Positions 18,201-25,594 of a stretch of DNA of 53,116 nt are shown here, in pieces. Position 1 is the first letter of the stretch; every line of letters begins with the position of its first letter. Source of the stretch: Candidatus Aegiribacteria sp. Its GTDB lineage: Bacteria > Fermentibacterota > Fermentibacteria > Fermentibacterales > JCC-6. Where the stretch lies: the NCBI GenBank assembly GCA_030594645.1, contig JAUVEU010000015.1, positions 1 through 53,116 of the forward strand. Direction: 5' to 3'. Made by a program: the position numbers and the translations under genes. The notes under the pieces are model-generated. The model saw nothing but the letters and a program-made list of their open reading frames with translations. It ran no database searches and was not told the origin of the DNA.

Positions 18201-18738
18201 TTACTCCAATACCGGAGGACAGTGTTCCAAGGCTACTCCACTTGCTGCAGTCGCCAAATTCGCTGATTCAGGAAAGCCGCAGCCCAAGAAGGACCTGGCC
18301 ATGCTTTGCATGAGTTATGGTAATATCTACGTGGCTCAGGTAGCACTGGGAGCTAACTACAATCAGACTGTCAAAGCATTTGTGGAAGCTGAAAGCTACA
18401 AGGGATCAAGTATCATAATTGCTTACACTCACTGCATCGCTCATGGAATTGATATGACCTGTGGTCTGGACGAGCAGAAGAACGCAGTTAATTCAGGGTT
18501 CTGGCCGCTTCTCAGGTTCGATCCAAGGAGAATTGATATCGATGGAAAACCTCTGATGCTTGACAGCAAGGATCCTTCGATCTCGTTCAAGGACTTCGCA
18601 TATAATGAAGCCCGTTTCAAGAGCCTGACGAAAACCAAGCCTGAGCATGCTGCTAAACTATTGAAAGATGCGCAGGAAGAGGTTACCCGGAGATGGAATA
18701 TCTACAAGCAGATGGCTGATATGAGCTGGAACATTTAG
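15202..18738 (+). CDS. nifJ: Pyruvate:ferredoxin (flavodoxin) oxidoreductase, single-chain
   Basis: Oxidises pyruvate to acetyl-CoA and CO2 while reducing ferredoxin, the key step of fermentative pyruvate use. The 1178-residue homodimer type carries all domains: domain I (YPITPSSGMGEYAD), the CoA-binding and gamma domains (about 420-620), a ferredoxin-like insert with two 4Fe-4S motifs (CIQCGFCSLVCPH and CTGCGTCVHVCPA), and the TPP domain with CAGCGE, further ligand Cys in ATGCSSIYG, and DTGVYSNTGGQCSKATP. The ATG at 15202 has CGGAG upstream and fits the family N-terminus (KMITIDGNEA). The stop TAG lies inside the first unit of the 18-bp repeat array. With Rnf in the same window it indicates ferredoxin-based energy conservation. 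Confidence 0.96.
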   Translation: MNKKMITIDGNEATARIGHKLSEVIAIYPITPSSGMGEYADAWSSQGKTNIWGTIPLVQEMQSEGGASAAVHGALQTGALTTTFTASQGLLLMIPTMYKIAAELTPAVFHVSARSLACQALSIFGDHSDTMGVRQTGFALLASASAQEAMDLGIIAHASTLKSRIPFLHFFDGFRTSHEIQKIELVPDEVMINLIDNELIIAARNRCLDPNNPVLRGTSQNPDVYFQGRETVNPYYLATPGIVQDYMDRYAELTGRHYHLFDYVGAPDADTVVMQMASGCETAHETVEYLCDRGEKVGLIKVRLYRPFHKEALLNALPDTVKNITVLDRTKESGAPGEPLYLDVVTTLAENGRNDIRVIGGRYGLSSKEYTPACVKAALDEVRKPEPKNHFTLGINDDVTNTSIDVDPEFELELPGTIQAVFIGLGSDGTVGANKNSIKIIGEETDNYAQGYFVYDSKKAGARTVSHLRFGPEPIKQTCLISAAGFVGCHQSIFLEKYDVLGYAAKGATFLLNSPYGKDKAWDMLPRSVQEAMIEKEIKFYVINAYDVAKETGMGARINTIMQTCFFAISGVLPRDEAIQKIKDAIKKTYGKKGDEIVQKNFNAVDQTLTNLFEVDYPDTVTSTIEMPPTVPDEAPEFVKRVTAKIIRMDGDNVPVSDMPADGSWPTGTTQWEKRNVALEIPVWDADTCIQCGFCSLVCPHAAIRMKMYEGALLENAPETFKSTDAKGSKFKDLKFTIQVAPEDCTGCGTCVHVCPAKNKANPDEKAINMADQMPLRVPERENYRFFLDLPDYNRDELNPSIVKESQLLQPLFEYSGACAGCGETAYVKLLTQMYGDRAVIANATGCSSIYGGNLPTTPYSKNHDGRGPAWNNSLFEDAAEFGYGFRLTADKHTQIARELLEKLSSQVGDNLTGAILNAEQNTEKDISEQRERVVQLRKVISKIDSMDARMLESVADYFVHRSVWTIGGDGWAYDIGYGGLDHVLAQGRDMNILVLDTGVYSNTGGQCSKATPLAAVAKFADSGKPQPKKDLAMLCMSYGNIYVAQVALGANYNQTVKAFVEAESYKGSSIIIAYTHCIAHGIDMTCGLDEQKNAVNSGFWPLLRFDPRRIDIDGKPLMLDSKDPSISFKDFAYNEARFKSLTKTKPEHAAKLLKDAQEEVTRRWNIYKQMADMSWNI

Positions 18739-18805
18739 ATACTTAGATACTGATATTTAGATACTCTCTGATAGATACTTAGATACTGATAGATACTTAG
18801 ATACT
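18734..18805. repeat. 18-bp tandem repeat array, four units
   Basis: Units run 18734-18751, 18752-18769, 18770-18787 and 18788-18805, with consensus GATAGATACTTAGATACT. The last two are identical, the first starts TTTAGATACT, and the second is the most diverged. Each unit contains TAGATACT twice or nearly so. The nifJ stop (18736-18738) lies in unit 1 and the RAYT stop (18797-18799, minus strand) in unit 4. Confidence 0.9.
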
Positions 18806-19864
18806 ATCTGATGAAGTAAGCCTGGTCTTTTCAAGGCCGGGCTTACCTTTCTGACCCATTATATGCGTTTTAATTGCTTTTTCAATAATAAGTAAAGACG
18901 GGTCGAGAATACGCTTATGAAGACGACTTACAACCGAAGACGATAACCCAAGGTATCTGGCTGTATCAGCTTGACTGATACCTAAATCGTCCATAAGTAT
19001 TTTCACAATAATTCGTCTTATCCGAGATGATTTCCGGAGTCCTCTAGGTTTTCTCAGTGTACTGATTGGAATTCCGGATATTGCAGAAGCAGCATGAATA
19101 ACACTTTCAATGCTTCTATGTTCCTCCCTTCTGTTCCTGATTTTCATCGCCCTGACATCGTATAACTGCTTGTATATTTTCCTCGCATACTCAATTGAAC
19201 CCGATATCCTAACTGAACGCTTGTGAACTTTATCATTCCAGTTTTCTGCTGCTATAAGCCCTTCTCTGTTTATAATGTACGAACCTCTATCCATCTCTGG
19301 GCTATCTAATTCAATACCATCTGACAAATAATCGAGATAATTTGATATCCAGGTTTTTCTTCCACCTGAAAACTCCGACTCAAGTAATTCTGTTTCTTGC
19401 CAGGGATAGCAACACACGCCAGTTACATGAACATGACCGCTCGGATAGTAATGATTCAGTTCATTTATATCTTTAACTATACCAGCTCTTAAGGGATTCA
19501 GATGAATGTAACGCACCAGCTCCAGTAAATACTCTTCCTTTTCAACAAGTATTGATCTGAATCTGCCCTGAAAGACATGTCCGCGGCGATCGTTTTTCTT
19601 ATTGAAATACATCGCAAATCCTGTAAGCAGCTTCTGCATAGATTCGGACAGACTAGCACCTACAGGCTCAACCAGAAGGTGGAAATGATTACTCATCAGC
19701 ACCCAGGCATGAATCTTAAGATCCTCTTTCTCGATAAGTAATTTTAATCTTGAAATGAAGTACTGCTGATTCTTAACATCACTGAACACATCCCTCCCGT
19801 CCATGGATCTTGACATCACATGATGGAAGGTACCCGGATCATCTACCCTGAAATTGCTTCTCAT
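18797..19864 (-). CDS. RAYT / IS200-like (Y1) transposase with C-terminal helix-turn-helix
   Basis: A 355-residue HUH-type single-strand transposase of the REP-associated group. The N-terminal domain has FHHVMSRSMDGRDVF, the HUH pair in MSNHFHLLVEP (about residue 58-67), HVFQGRFRSILVEKEEYL and ELVRYIHLNPLRAG, whose Tyr is the likely nucleophile. After a linker, the C-terminal region (about 275-335) resembles a DnaA-type DNA-binding helix-turn-helix (LMDDLGISQADTARYLGLSSSVVSRLHKRI). The frame looks intact. It lies between nifJ and tmRNA, in convergent orientation to nifJ, flanked by 15-bp inverted repeats, with its last codons running into the 18-bp array. The start ATG is the first in frame; no strong RBS is seen. 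Such genes usually act on short palindromic repeats in trans. Confidence 0.85.
   Translation of the reverse strand: MRSNFRVDDPGTFHHVMSRSMDGRDVFSDVKNQQYFISRLKLLIEKEDLKIHAWVLMSNHFHLLVEPVGASLSESMQKLLTGFAMYFNKKNDRRGHVFQGRFRSILVEKEEYLLELVRYIHLNPLRAGIVKDINELNHYYPSGHVHVTGVCCYPWQETELLESEFSGGRKTWISNYLDYLSDGIELDSPEMDRGSYIINREGLIAAENWNDKVHKRSVRISGSIEYARKIYKQLYDVRAMKIRNRREEHRSIESVIHAASAISGIPISTLRKPRGLRKSSRIRRIIVKILMDDLGISQADTARYLGLSSSVVSRLHKRILDPSLLIIEKAIKTHIMGQKGKPGLEKTRLTSSDSI
18816..18850. repeat. REP-like imperfect palindrome; left copy of the inverted repeat at the RAYT gene
   Basis: Arms 18816-18825 and 18837-18846 form a 10-bp stem with one G-U pair and an 11-nt loop. The right half, 18836-18850, is a perfect inverted copy of 19954-19968. 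It lies within the last 20 codons of the RAYT gene. Confidence 0.75.
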
Positions 19865-19953
19865 ACTTCTAGTGTAGGTCTTTTATGAAGGTAACGCAAG
19901 GGGGTATCTTTTTTAATTAAATATGATAAAATAATATGATGTCTATAGGTGAC

Positions 19954-19968
19954 AAAGGTAAGCCCGGC
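19954..19968. repeat. Right copy of the 15-bp inverted repeat, 2 bp from the tmRNA 3' end
   Basis: AAAGGTAAGCCCGGC is the exact reverse complement of 18836-18850. Outward similarity continues weakly for about 6 bp (GGTNAN). Together the copies bracket most of the RAYT gene (about 1.1 kb). Confidence 0.75.
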
Positions 19969-19970
19969 AT

Positions 19971-20319
19971 TGGTGGAGGCGGCGGGATTCGAACCCGCGT
20001 CCGAGAACAGGGATTCATCGGGTCTACATGTTTAGGCCGGATTAATTTCATCCTGATTCGGCTCCGGTCGGCCTTGTCGGACTAGCTCTCATTTAATCTC
20101 GCTGCTTACGTCTGAAAGCGGGGCTTCACAGCCAGCCTTCCTTCTTGCGCCCTGCCTCCGATCGGAAGACAATCCCGGAGGGGACGGCTGCTCCTGTTTA
20201 CGGAGCAGCGTGCCGTAAATTATGCGGCAGTTGTATCTATCCGCCAGTTTTACGAGGTAGCGGCACCTCGACATGCAATCGATGAACCACTTCTGAGCCC
20301 GTCGAGACCTGTCGCCCCC
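19971..20319 (-). ncRNA. ssrA: tmRNA (transfer-messenger RNA)
   Basis: Rescues stalled ribosomes and adds a degradation tag. On the minus strand the 5' end GGGGGCGACAGGTCTCGACGGG and the 3' end GGTTCGAATCCCGCCGCCTCCACCA form the alanine-tRNA-like domain. The seven-base acceptor stem pairs (one G-U), and CCA is encoded. GCATGTCGAGG...CCTCGTAAA matches the start of pseudoknot 1. The total is 349 nt, usual for a one-piece tmRNA. The tag frame is unclear: the most attractive reading ends at a UAA in the loop of a hairpin (CTGCTCC/GGAGCAG), as in other tmRNAs, giving a tag ending near LRHAAP. Another frame ends in TTAA. The 61-codon frame through this RNA is not a gene. Confidence 0.95.
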
Positions 20320-20338
20320 ACGTCCGGTTCCTATACAA

Positions 20339-20366
20339 ATTATGACTATATTATCATATCTGTCAA
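20339..20366 (-). promoter_or_regulatory. tmRNA promoter
   Basis: Perfect TTGACA (minus strand, 20361-20366), 16-bp spacer, CATAAT (20339-20344). Predicted transcription starts about 12 nt before the mature 5' end, leaving a short leader for RNase P to remove. Confidence 0.75.
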
Positions 20367-20456
20367 CCCCGACTGTTCCTCACTGGACTTGCCAAATGGA
20401 CAGAATTGGGTTATTGAATTGCTTCAAATTGAAATTTCAAGTAATAGGAGAAACAA

Positions 20457-20645
20457 ATGTCCTGGAAATGTGATATCTGTGGTAAAGGGCCTACTGTTGG
20501 AAACCGTGTCAGCCATTCAAACAGGCATACAAAGCACGTCTGGAAACCAAATCTTCAGAATGCAAGAATTCTTGTGAATGGTAAAATGAAAAAAGTAAAG
20601 GTTTGCACTACCTGTCTGAAATCCGGCAAGGTACAAAAGGTCTGA
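20457..20645 (+). CDS. rpmB: 50S ribosomal protein L28
   Basis: A 62-residue ribosomal protein of the large subunit. It begins [26 protein letters not shown], typical of L28, and keeps both Cys pairs (CDIC and CTTC) of the zinc-binding form. A GGAG site sits 8 nt before the ATG. A 12-bp palindrome, TTGAAATTTCAA (20429-20440), lies in its leader; its meaning is unknown. A weak promoter, TTGCCA-17 bp-TATTGA, may lie just upstream. The gene stands alone between tmRNA and a strong terminator. Confidence 0.95.
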   Translation: MSWKCDICGKGPTVGNRVSHSNRHTKHVWKPNLQNARILVNGKMKKVKVCTTCLKSGKVQKV

Positions 20646-20667
20646 TTATCGCACTAATCTTATTGAG

Positions 20668-20703
20668 GCGGGAATCGCATGATTCCCGCTTTTCTATTTT
20701 TTA
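20668..20703 (+). terminator. Intrinsic terminator of rpmB
   Basis: Nine-bp stem GCGGGAATC/GATTCCCGC (20668-20676, 20681-20689) with a GCAT loop, followed by TTTTCTATTTTTT. It overlaps the 3' end of the convergent radical SAM gene and may work for both. Confidence 0.9.
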
Positions 20704-22349
20704 TCAATCTCAGGTTTATCAGTATCTTTTTCAAGAGCTTTAATCCGATTCTGATGACCTGTGAATGACGATTGATACTCCCTGGCCAGTCTTGTGTGAC
20801 CAAATCCCATATTAAGGAAATCCCACTCGAATGAAGTATCGGTATTAAGCTCTTCAAGTACCCATCTTATACTGATACCAGCTCGCTTGAAAGCAGTGTT
20901 CCAACCTACTCCGGAAAGTTTCTCTTCAAGTACGTAGCTGGTTCTGTGATCTCCCCTTGCGAGCAGTGCCCTGATATGAGCATTTCTAGGTTCTTCATAT
21001 TCAAAAAACACCTTTTTAAGGCGTTTCATGCCCATCTCAAGCTCCTTAATCCAATCTCTGAGATCTGTAGAACTTGCCATTGAAGACCATTGGAATGCAG
21101 TCCAGGGTTTGGGGATAAATGGAATTACGGTGATGTGAATCGGCAAAGATGTCCTGTTTCTGACTTCTCTCACAAAATCGAGAATACCTTTTCTGTCACT
21201 GTCCATCTCAAATGGAAGTCCCAGCATGAAATGGATTATGATACCTGTCACATTTTTAGAATGCTTCTCTACAGACTCGAACATCATACTGTTGCTAAGT
21301 TTCTTGCCAATTATCTTTCTCAAAGTATCTGTTCCGGTTTCAGGTGCCAGAATAAGTGCTCTTTCAGCAAAGCGCTGAGTCAGTTCTTCAGTTCTATTTG
21401 AATCAAGCAATACCTCTGAGTACTGCTTCTCCGCTGTCTTTATCATCTTTCGAAGATCAGGATGAGATCTGGGCGAACTTCCAAGAATAGTCAATCTGTC
21501 AATATCCGGAAGGTTTCTGATTGATTCCTCGATATCTTCCAACTTACATTCCCTGTATGGCAGACTGACATAGCCTAACTGACAGAATTTACAGTTATAA
21601 GGACACCCGCGCGATATTTCCAACATAATCGTCTCACCACGCGCACATTCAGAAGATGTTATACAGGATGCTGAACCCATTCCTTCAGATCCAGCCCACT
21701 GGCGCATGATAGAATTAACTTTACCTGGAATTTCATGAACTGATGGAATATACATTCCGGGTAGTGTCGCAAGCCTTCTAAGCAATTTCTTCTTTGAAGC
21801 TCCCTGTGCACCAAGACTCTTAATCGTGTCCAGAACCGGACCTAAAGAAGGTTCGGTTTCTCCAATAACGAATGCATCCATGAAAAGCGAAAGGGGCATT
21901 GGATTCGCGGTAACAGAAATCCCAGTTGCGATTACAAGCGGCCATTTATCAGTTCTGTCCTCAGATCTGAGCTTGATGCCTGAAAGACTCATCATCTGTA
22001 GAATTTTGATATAGTCGGCTTCTTCTGAAGGAGTGAAAACCAGCAGGTCGCATTCCTTTATTGATTTTCCGGTTTCGAGTGTTATTGAGGGGTGATTGTA
22101 TCGACTTCTCCAGTGATATTCGTCCAGAACCGGAAAAAACGTTCTTTCACAACAGGTTTCCGGCCAGGATACCAGTTGCTGATATACACTCTGAAAACCA
22201 AGAGAGGACATCGCATAACTGTATTCCCGGGGAGAAGCCAGTATTATTTCAAATATTCCATGTTCTAAAACAGACTGCTGACATGTTTCCTTCGCAAGTA
22301 TCCTGCGTCGATTCTCTTCGTAATGCTCGGCTGCAGGTTTTCGGCTCAT
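20694..22349 (-). CDS. B12-binding-domain-type radical SAM protein
   Basis: A 551-residue protein. The N-terminal half resembles the cobalamin-binding-like domain found before many radical SAM cores (FQSVYQQLVSWPETCCERTFFP, ECDLLVFTPSEEADY, PLSLFMDAFVIGETEPS), but I see no clear B12-ligand His motif. The radical SAM core follows, with RGCPYNCKFCQLGY (about residue 253) binding the Fe-S cluster and IIHFMLGLPFE further on. It is close in layout to the TIGR03960-like group, whose reaction is unknown. The ATG at 22349 was chosen because GGAGGG lies 8 nt upstream; the 15 codons before it have none. It lies after ftsZ, separated by 114 bp, so it may be a read-through member of the dcw operon. Confidence 0.8.
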   Translation of the reverse strand: MSRKPAAEHYEENRRRILAKETCQQSVLEHGIFEIILASPREYSYAMSSLGFQSVYQQLVSWPETCCERTFFPVLDEYHWRSRYNHPSITLETGKSIKECDLLVFTPSEEADYIKILQMMSLSGIKLRSEDRTDKWPLVIATGISVTANPMPLSLFMDAFVIGETEPSLGPVLDTIKSLGAQGASKKKLLRRLATLPGMYIPSVHEIPGKVNSIMRQWAGSEGMGSASCITSSECARGETIMLEISRGCPYNCKFCQLGYVSLPYRECKLEDIEESIRNLPDIDRLTILGSSPRSHPDLRKMIKTAEKQYSEVLLDSNRTEELTQRFAERALILAPETGTDTLRKIIGKKLSNSMMFESVEKHSKNVTGIIIHFMLGLPFEMDSDRKGILDFVREVRNRTSLPIHITVIPFIPKPWTAFQWSSMASSTDLRDWIKELEMGMKRLKKVFFEYEEPRNAHIRALLARGDHRTSYVLEEKLSGVGWNTAFKRAGISIRWVLEELNTDTSFEWDFLNMGFGHTRLAREYQSSFTGHQNRIKALEKDTDKPEIDKK

Positions 22350-22395
22350 ATATATTACCCTCCGTTCATGGATGTGGGTAATATACGGAAACAAA

Positions 22396-22424
22396 TAGCA
22401 TATAGCTATATAACTAAGCTATAT
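22396..22424 (-). terminator. Possible weak terminator after ftsZ
   Basis: An 8-bp AT-rich stem (22400-22407 with 22417-22424), 9-nt loop, then a T-rich stretch on the minus strand. It lies 40 bp past the ftsZ stop. The low stability makes this tentative. Confidence 0.35.
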
Positions 22425-22463
22425 TGTTGTTATCATGCGTATTATCCCGCATCAGCCACTGCG

Positions 22464-23618
22464 CTATCGCCTGAGAAATGGTGGATGCTTCTTCCTGTCC
22501 TCTTTGTGGCTGGCCCTTGCTGCTCCAAGAGTAAACGGAATTGAACTCCGTTCGCTGGATCCAGACGATGTATTTACCTGTAATCTATCAGGTAATTTGA
22601 AATCCATTTCTTCTATCTCAGTATCTTCCATTTCCCCGAACCCGGTTGCAATTACAGTTACCTTGAGTTTATCTTCCATCTCTTCAATTGTACTTGTTCC
22701 AAGAGATACATCCGCCTGAGGTCCAACAGCTTTTGTGACTATTTCCACTGCTTCATGGAATTCTGTAAACTTCATGCTTGAGGAGGCTTGTACGCTCACG
22801 AGAAGTGACTTGGCTCCCTCAATTGAAACATTCTCAAGCAATGGATCAGAAATGGCTCGTCTGGCAGCTTCAGATGCCCTGTGCTCTCCGTTGCAGCATC
22901 CTGTACCCATCATAGCTCCACCACCAGTTGTTATAACCTTCTTAATATCCTGAAAGTCAAGATTCATCAGGCCTGGTGATAAGATAATGTTAGCAATACC
23001 TTCAACAGCATCTTTCAGGGTTTTATTGCCTCTTTCAAGTGCATCAATCAGTGTCTCGTCTTCACCTGCTTCACGGAGCAGACTGTCATTAGGAATCACA
23101 ATGAGAGTATCGACTTCTTTCTTGAGCGTGGCTATTCCCTGTTCAGCTCTGATCTTCTTGACGGAACCCTCGATTTCGAACGGCCTTGTTATCACGCCAA
23201 CAGTTATCGCACCGAGTTCTCTTGCAATCCTGGCTACGACCGGAGCAGCTCCGGTACCTGTTCCTCCGCCCATTCCAGCTGCAATGAAAACCATGCTGCT
23301 GTCCTGAAGATTTTCTTCAATTTCGTTTCTGCTCTCTTCCGCAGAGCTCTCTCCTGTTTCACAATTTCCTCCAGCACCAAGACCACCTGTCAACTTAAGG
23401 CCCAGCTGAACTGTCAGATCAGCCTTGCAATTGTTTAAAGCCTGTAGATCGGTATTCATCGCTATATACTCTACACCGACTATGTCAGCACACAGCATGC
23501 GATCAATTGCATTACAGCCGCATCCTCCAATTCCAGCAACTGTTATTTTGGGTTTCCCGCGATACTCCTCGGTCACATCAACGATCTGAAGTCGAGGTCC
23601 TTCCTCCTTAGGTATCAT
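22464..23618 (-). CDS. ftsZ: Cell division protein FtsZ
   Basis: The tubulin-like GTPase that forms the division ring. Family motifs are clear: GGGTGTGAAP (tubulin signature, about residue 110), IPNDSLL, NLDFQDIKKV (T7 synergy loop) and a C-terminal peptide HPPFLRR that would bind FtsA. The linker is short (about 50 residues). Oddly, several nucleotide-pocket loops carry cysteines: GIGGCGCNAI instead of the usual all-glycine loop, NNCKAD, GNCETGE in place of the usual GAGANPEVG, and GTGCCNGEHRA. The ATG at 23618 is preferred over the adjacent 23621 because of its distance from AAGGAGG. It lies 18 bp after ftsA and is last in the dcw series. I am sure of the identity; the effect of the cysteines is unknown. 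Confidence 0.96.
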   Translation of the reverse strand: MIPKEEGPRLQIVDVTEEYRGKPKITVAGIGGCGCNAIDRMLCADIVGVEYIAMNTDLQALNNCKADLTVQLGLKLTGGLGAGGNCETGESSAEESRNEIEENLQDSSMVFIAAGMGGGTGTGAAPVVARIARELGAITVGVITRPFEIEGSVKKIRAEQGIATLKKEVDTLIVIPNDSLLREAGEDETLIDALERGNKTLKDAVEGIANIILSPGLMNLDFQDIKKVITTGGGAMMGTGCCNGEHRASEAARRAISDPLLENVSIEGAKSLLVSVQASSSMKFTEFHEAVEIVTKAVGPQADVSLGTSTIEEMEDKLKVTVIATGFGEMEDTEIEEMDFKLPDRLQVNTSSGSSERSSIPFTLGAARASHKEDRKKHPPFLRR

Positions 23619-23636
23619 CATTCCTCCTTCTGTTTA

Positions 23637-24881
23637 TTATCTCAATCTATTAAATAATCCTTTTATACGAACAGCAATATTTTCAAGAGGATTCAACCAT
23701 TTTCTATACTCGTATTCACTTTTCTCTTCCCTCGATAAAAGTACCAACCCTACCGCAGCAGCAAATTCAGGTGTTTCTGCAATGGGTGAAGCCATATTCA
23801 GGCCTATAGAAGTTCCAACCTCTGCGGGAAGACCAGTAACTCTCGAAGCTGCTCTTGTTATTCCCATAAGGTGTGATGTTCCGCCCGTCAGCACAATTCC
23901 AGCAGGCAGATCGGTTTGCTGTATTCCAGCCCTGTTGATTTCACTCATGATCTCATCCATCAATTCATGAATTCTTCTTGAAGCGATGCCCGAAATCATC
24001 TCGGATGATATGGATATAGTGTTTCTTCCGCCGAAAGTACTGGCGGTTATACTTTTTTCTCCCCGTTTTTCAATGCCGGAAACATCTGAGTATTCCTTCT
24101 TCAATCTTTCAGCCTCTGAGCGCGGAATGCGTAATTGCTGAAGATCTCTTGTTATCGCTTCACCACCGGTGGGAATGACGGCAAGATGAGCAAGAGAACC
24201 CGAATAAAACACGGCAATATCCGTAGTACTTGCTCCAATGTCAGCAAGAGCCACACCGATTTCCATTTCATCTCTTGTAAGCACCGCTCTCGCTCCGGCG
24301 GATGCTGAAGGATAAATACTGGAAATTCTGCGACCGGTATTATGTATGACCTGCTCAAGGTTCAGAATTGCTGATCTGTCTGCTGTGACCATATATATGT
24401 CAGCTGTAAGCCTCTCTGCTCGAAGACCAACAGGTGGTTTTATCAATCTGTCAAATCCGTCAATGGAGTATCCGCACTTCACTGTTCTAAGTACGACCGA
24501 TTCACGTGGAAGTTTAATCAGCTGTGCTGTTTCCAATGCATCTTCAATGTCCATCCAGGTTATTTCGCCGGAGGTGAGATCTCCTTCTCTGTCGATATTT
24601 ACAGTTCCCCTGCCATGCAGTCCTCTGACATGAGTACCGCTGATCGACACAGCAGTATCAGATACTTCCCAACCGGAAAGCGACTCAGCTTCTTCCATAG
24701 CAATTAAAGCTGCATCTGTTGCACCCTGAATATCAACTATCATCCCGGAACGGACACTGTCACCGGTCTGAGCCTGACCTGCACCGGTGATTTGAAGAAT
24801 TCCCTGATCGTCGACTTCAGCGACGATGCATGTTACTCTTTCACTTCCTATATCCAGACCGGCAAATACATTCTGACTCAT
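23637..24881 (-). CDS. ftsA: Cell division protein FtsA
   Basis: An actin-like ATPase that ties FtsZ filaments to the membrane and recruits later division proteins. The 414-residue protein begins FAGLDIGSERVTCIVAE (phosphate 1) and has ALADIGASTTDIAVF (phosphate 2) and GIVLTGGTSHLMG (adenosine motif). The last residues, ENIAVRIKGLFNRLR, form the expected amphipathic membrane-binding helix. The start overlaps the ftsQ stop by 4 bp (ATGA), so the two are coupled, and ftsZ follows 18 bp later. Confidence 0.95.
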   Translation of the reverse strand: MSQNVFAGLDIGSERVTCIVAEVDDQGILQITGAGQAQTGDSVRSGMIVDIQGATDAALIAMEEAESLSGWEVSDTAVSISGTHVRGLHGRGTVNIDREGDLTSGEITWMDIEDALETAQLIKLPRESVVLRTVKCGYSIDGFDRLIKPPVGLRAERLTADIYMVTADRSAILNLEQVIHNTGRRISSIYPSASAGARAVLTRDEMEIGVALADIGASTTDIAVFYSGSLAHLAVIPTGGEAITRDLQQLRIPRSEAERLKKEYSDVSGIEKRGEKSITASTFGGRNTISISSEMISGIASRRIHELMDEIMSEINRAGIQQTDLPAGIVLTGGTSHLMGITRAASRVTGLPAEVGTSIGLNMASPIAETPEFAAAVGLVLLSREEKSEYEYRKWLNPLENIAVRIKGLFNRLR

Positions 24882-25594
24882 GATTCTTCTCCTGAGTCAG
24901 TACGCTCCTCCGTTTTCCTTCTGAGAATTGCCTGATCAAAATATCTCATGTCTACCTCTTCCCAGCTACCAAGATCTGACATAGAGGCTTCAAGAAGACA
25001 GTAATCCCTCCATCTCCCGGACAGATCATCAATTCCCAGCAGGATCTCACACCAATCGCTCCTGAAGACTGACAAACCCTCGTCGGAATAGCGAAAAACA
25101 AGACTGTCATGTTCAAATTCCGCAGTCTCAAACCATTCCGCGAGACTGGCAGAAACTGTGATGCTCACACTGGATGGAGCATTAACAACAGGAATTGTAT
25201 CTGTAAGAAAATATATCGGAAGACGCTCTCCAGATGATGAAATCGCTACTGTACCAGTGGAATCATTTACAGCAAATATGGGTTCAGCCAGTTCGATTCG
25301 CAGAACAATACAGTTAAAAAGCTCCCGACTGACTGCAGCATGATCAATTCCAGGGATATCTTCAAGACTATCCTTAACCTCTTCAAGATCGATCTGCCAG
25401 ATGGATATACCGAAAAGAGGTTCAACAGCAAGGCATACTGCTGAGGAATCAGCTTGTCGTATCCCTCGTATTCGCACTGTGGCAAGGTCGAATGCTCCGC
25501 CCCTTTCGAACCATCTGTATGCCATCGCAAGCGCGAATGCGATAATACCGGATAGGAAAAGTATCCAGATGATTTTTCTTCGCCGGATGATCAT
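24878..25594 (-). CDS. ftsQ: Cell division protein FtsQ (POTRA domain)
   Basis: A 238-residue bitopic membrane protein that recruits other divisome members. A basic N-terminus (MIIRRRK) is followed by one membrane helix (about 8-26) and a POTRA-like domain (LATVRIRGIRQADSSAV, then WQIDLEEVKDSLEDIPGIDHAAVSRE). The rest is the FtsQ beta domain. Sequence is divergent, as usual for FtsQ, and the place between murC and ftsA secures the call. It overlaps both by 4 bp. No murB or ddl precedes it, unlike the common order. Confidence 0.87.
   Translation of the reverse strand: MIIRRRKIIWILFLSGIIAFALAMAYRWFERGGAFDLATVRIRGIRQADSSAVCLAVEPLFGISIWQIDLEEVKDSLEDIPGIDHAAVSRELFNCIVLRIELAEPIFAVNDSTGTVAISSSGERLPIYFLTDTIPVVNAPSSVSITVSASLAEWFETAEFEHDSLVFRYSDEGLSVFRSDWCEILLGIDDLSGRWRDYCLLEASMSDLGSWEEVDMRYFDQAILRRKTEERTDSGEES

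Noticed and set aside
18734-18805. CRISPR array
   Set aside because: The units are directly adjacent with no spacers, and no cas genes are present.
20089-20274. 61-codon frame on the minus strand
   Set aside because: It lies wholly inside tmRNA and has no protein family features.
18797-20319. Integrative island inserted at ssrA by a tyrosine recombinase
   Set aside because: No integrase gene and no direct duplication of the tmRNA 3' end are seen; only a RAYT-type gene lies here.
20389-20577. 62-codon frame overlapping rpmB
   Set aside because: It is out of frame with L28, which has a ribosome site and full family match.
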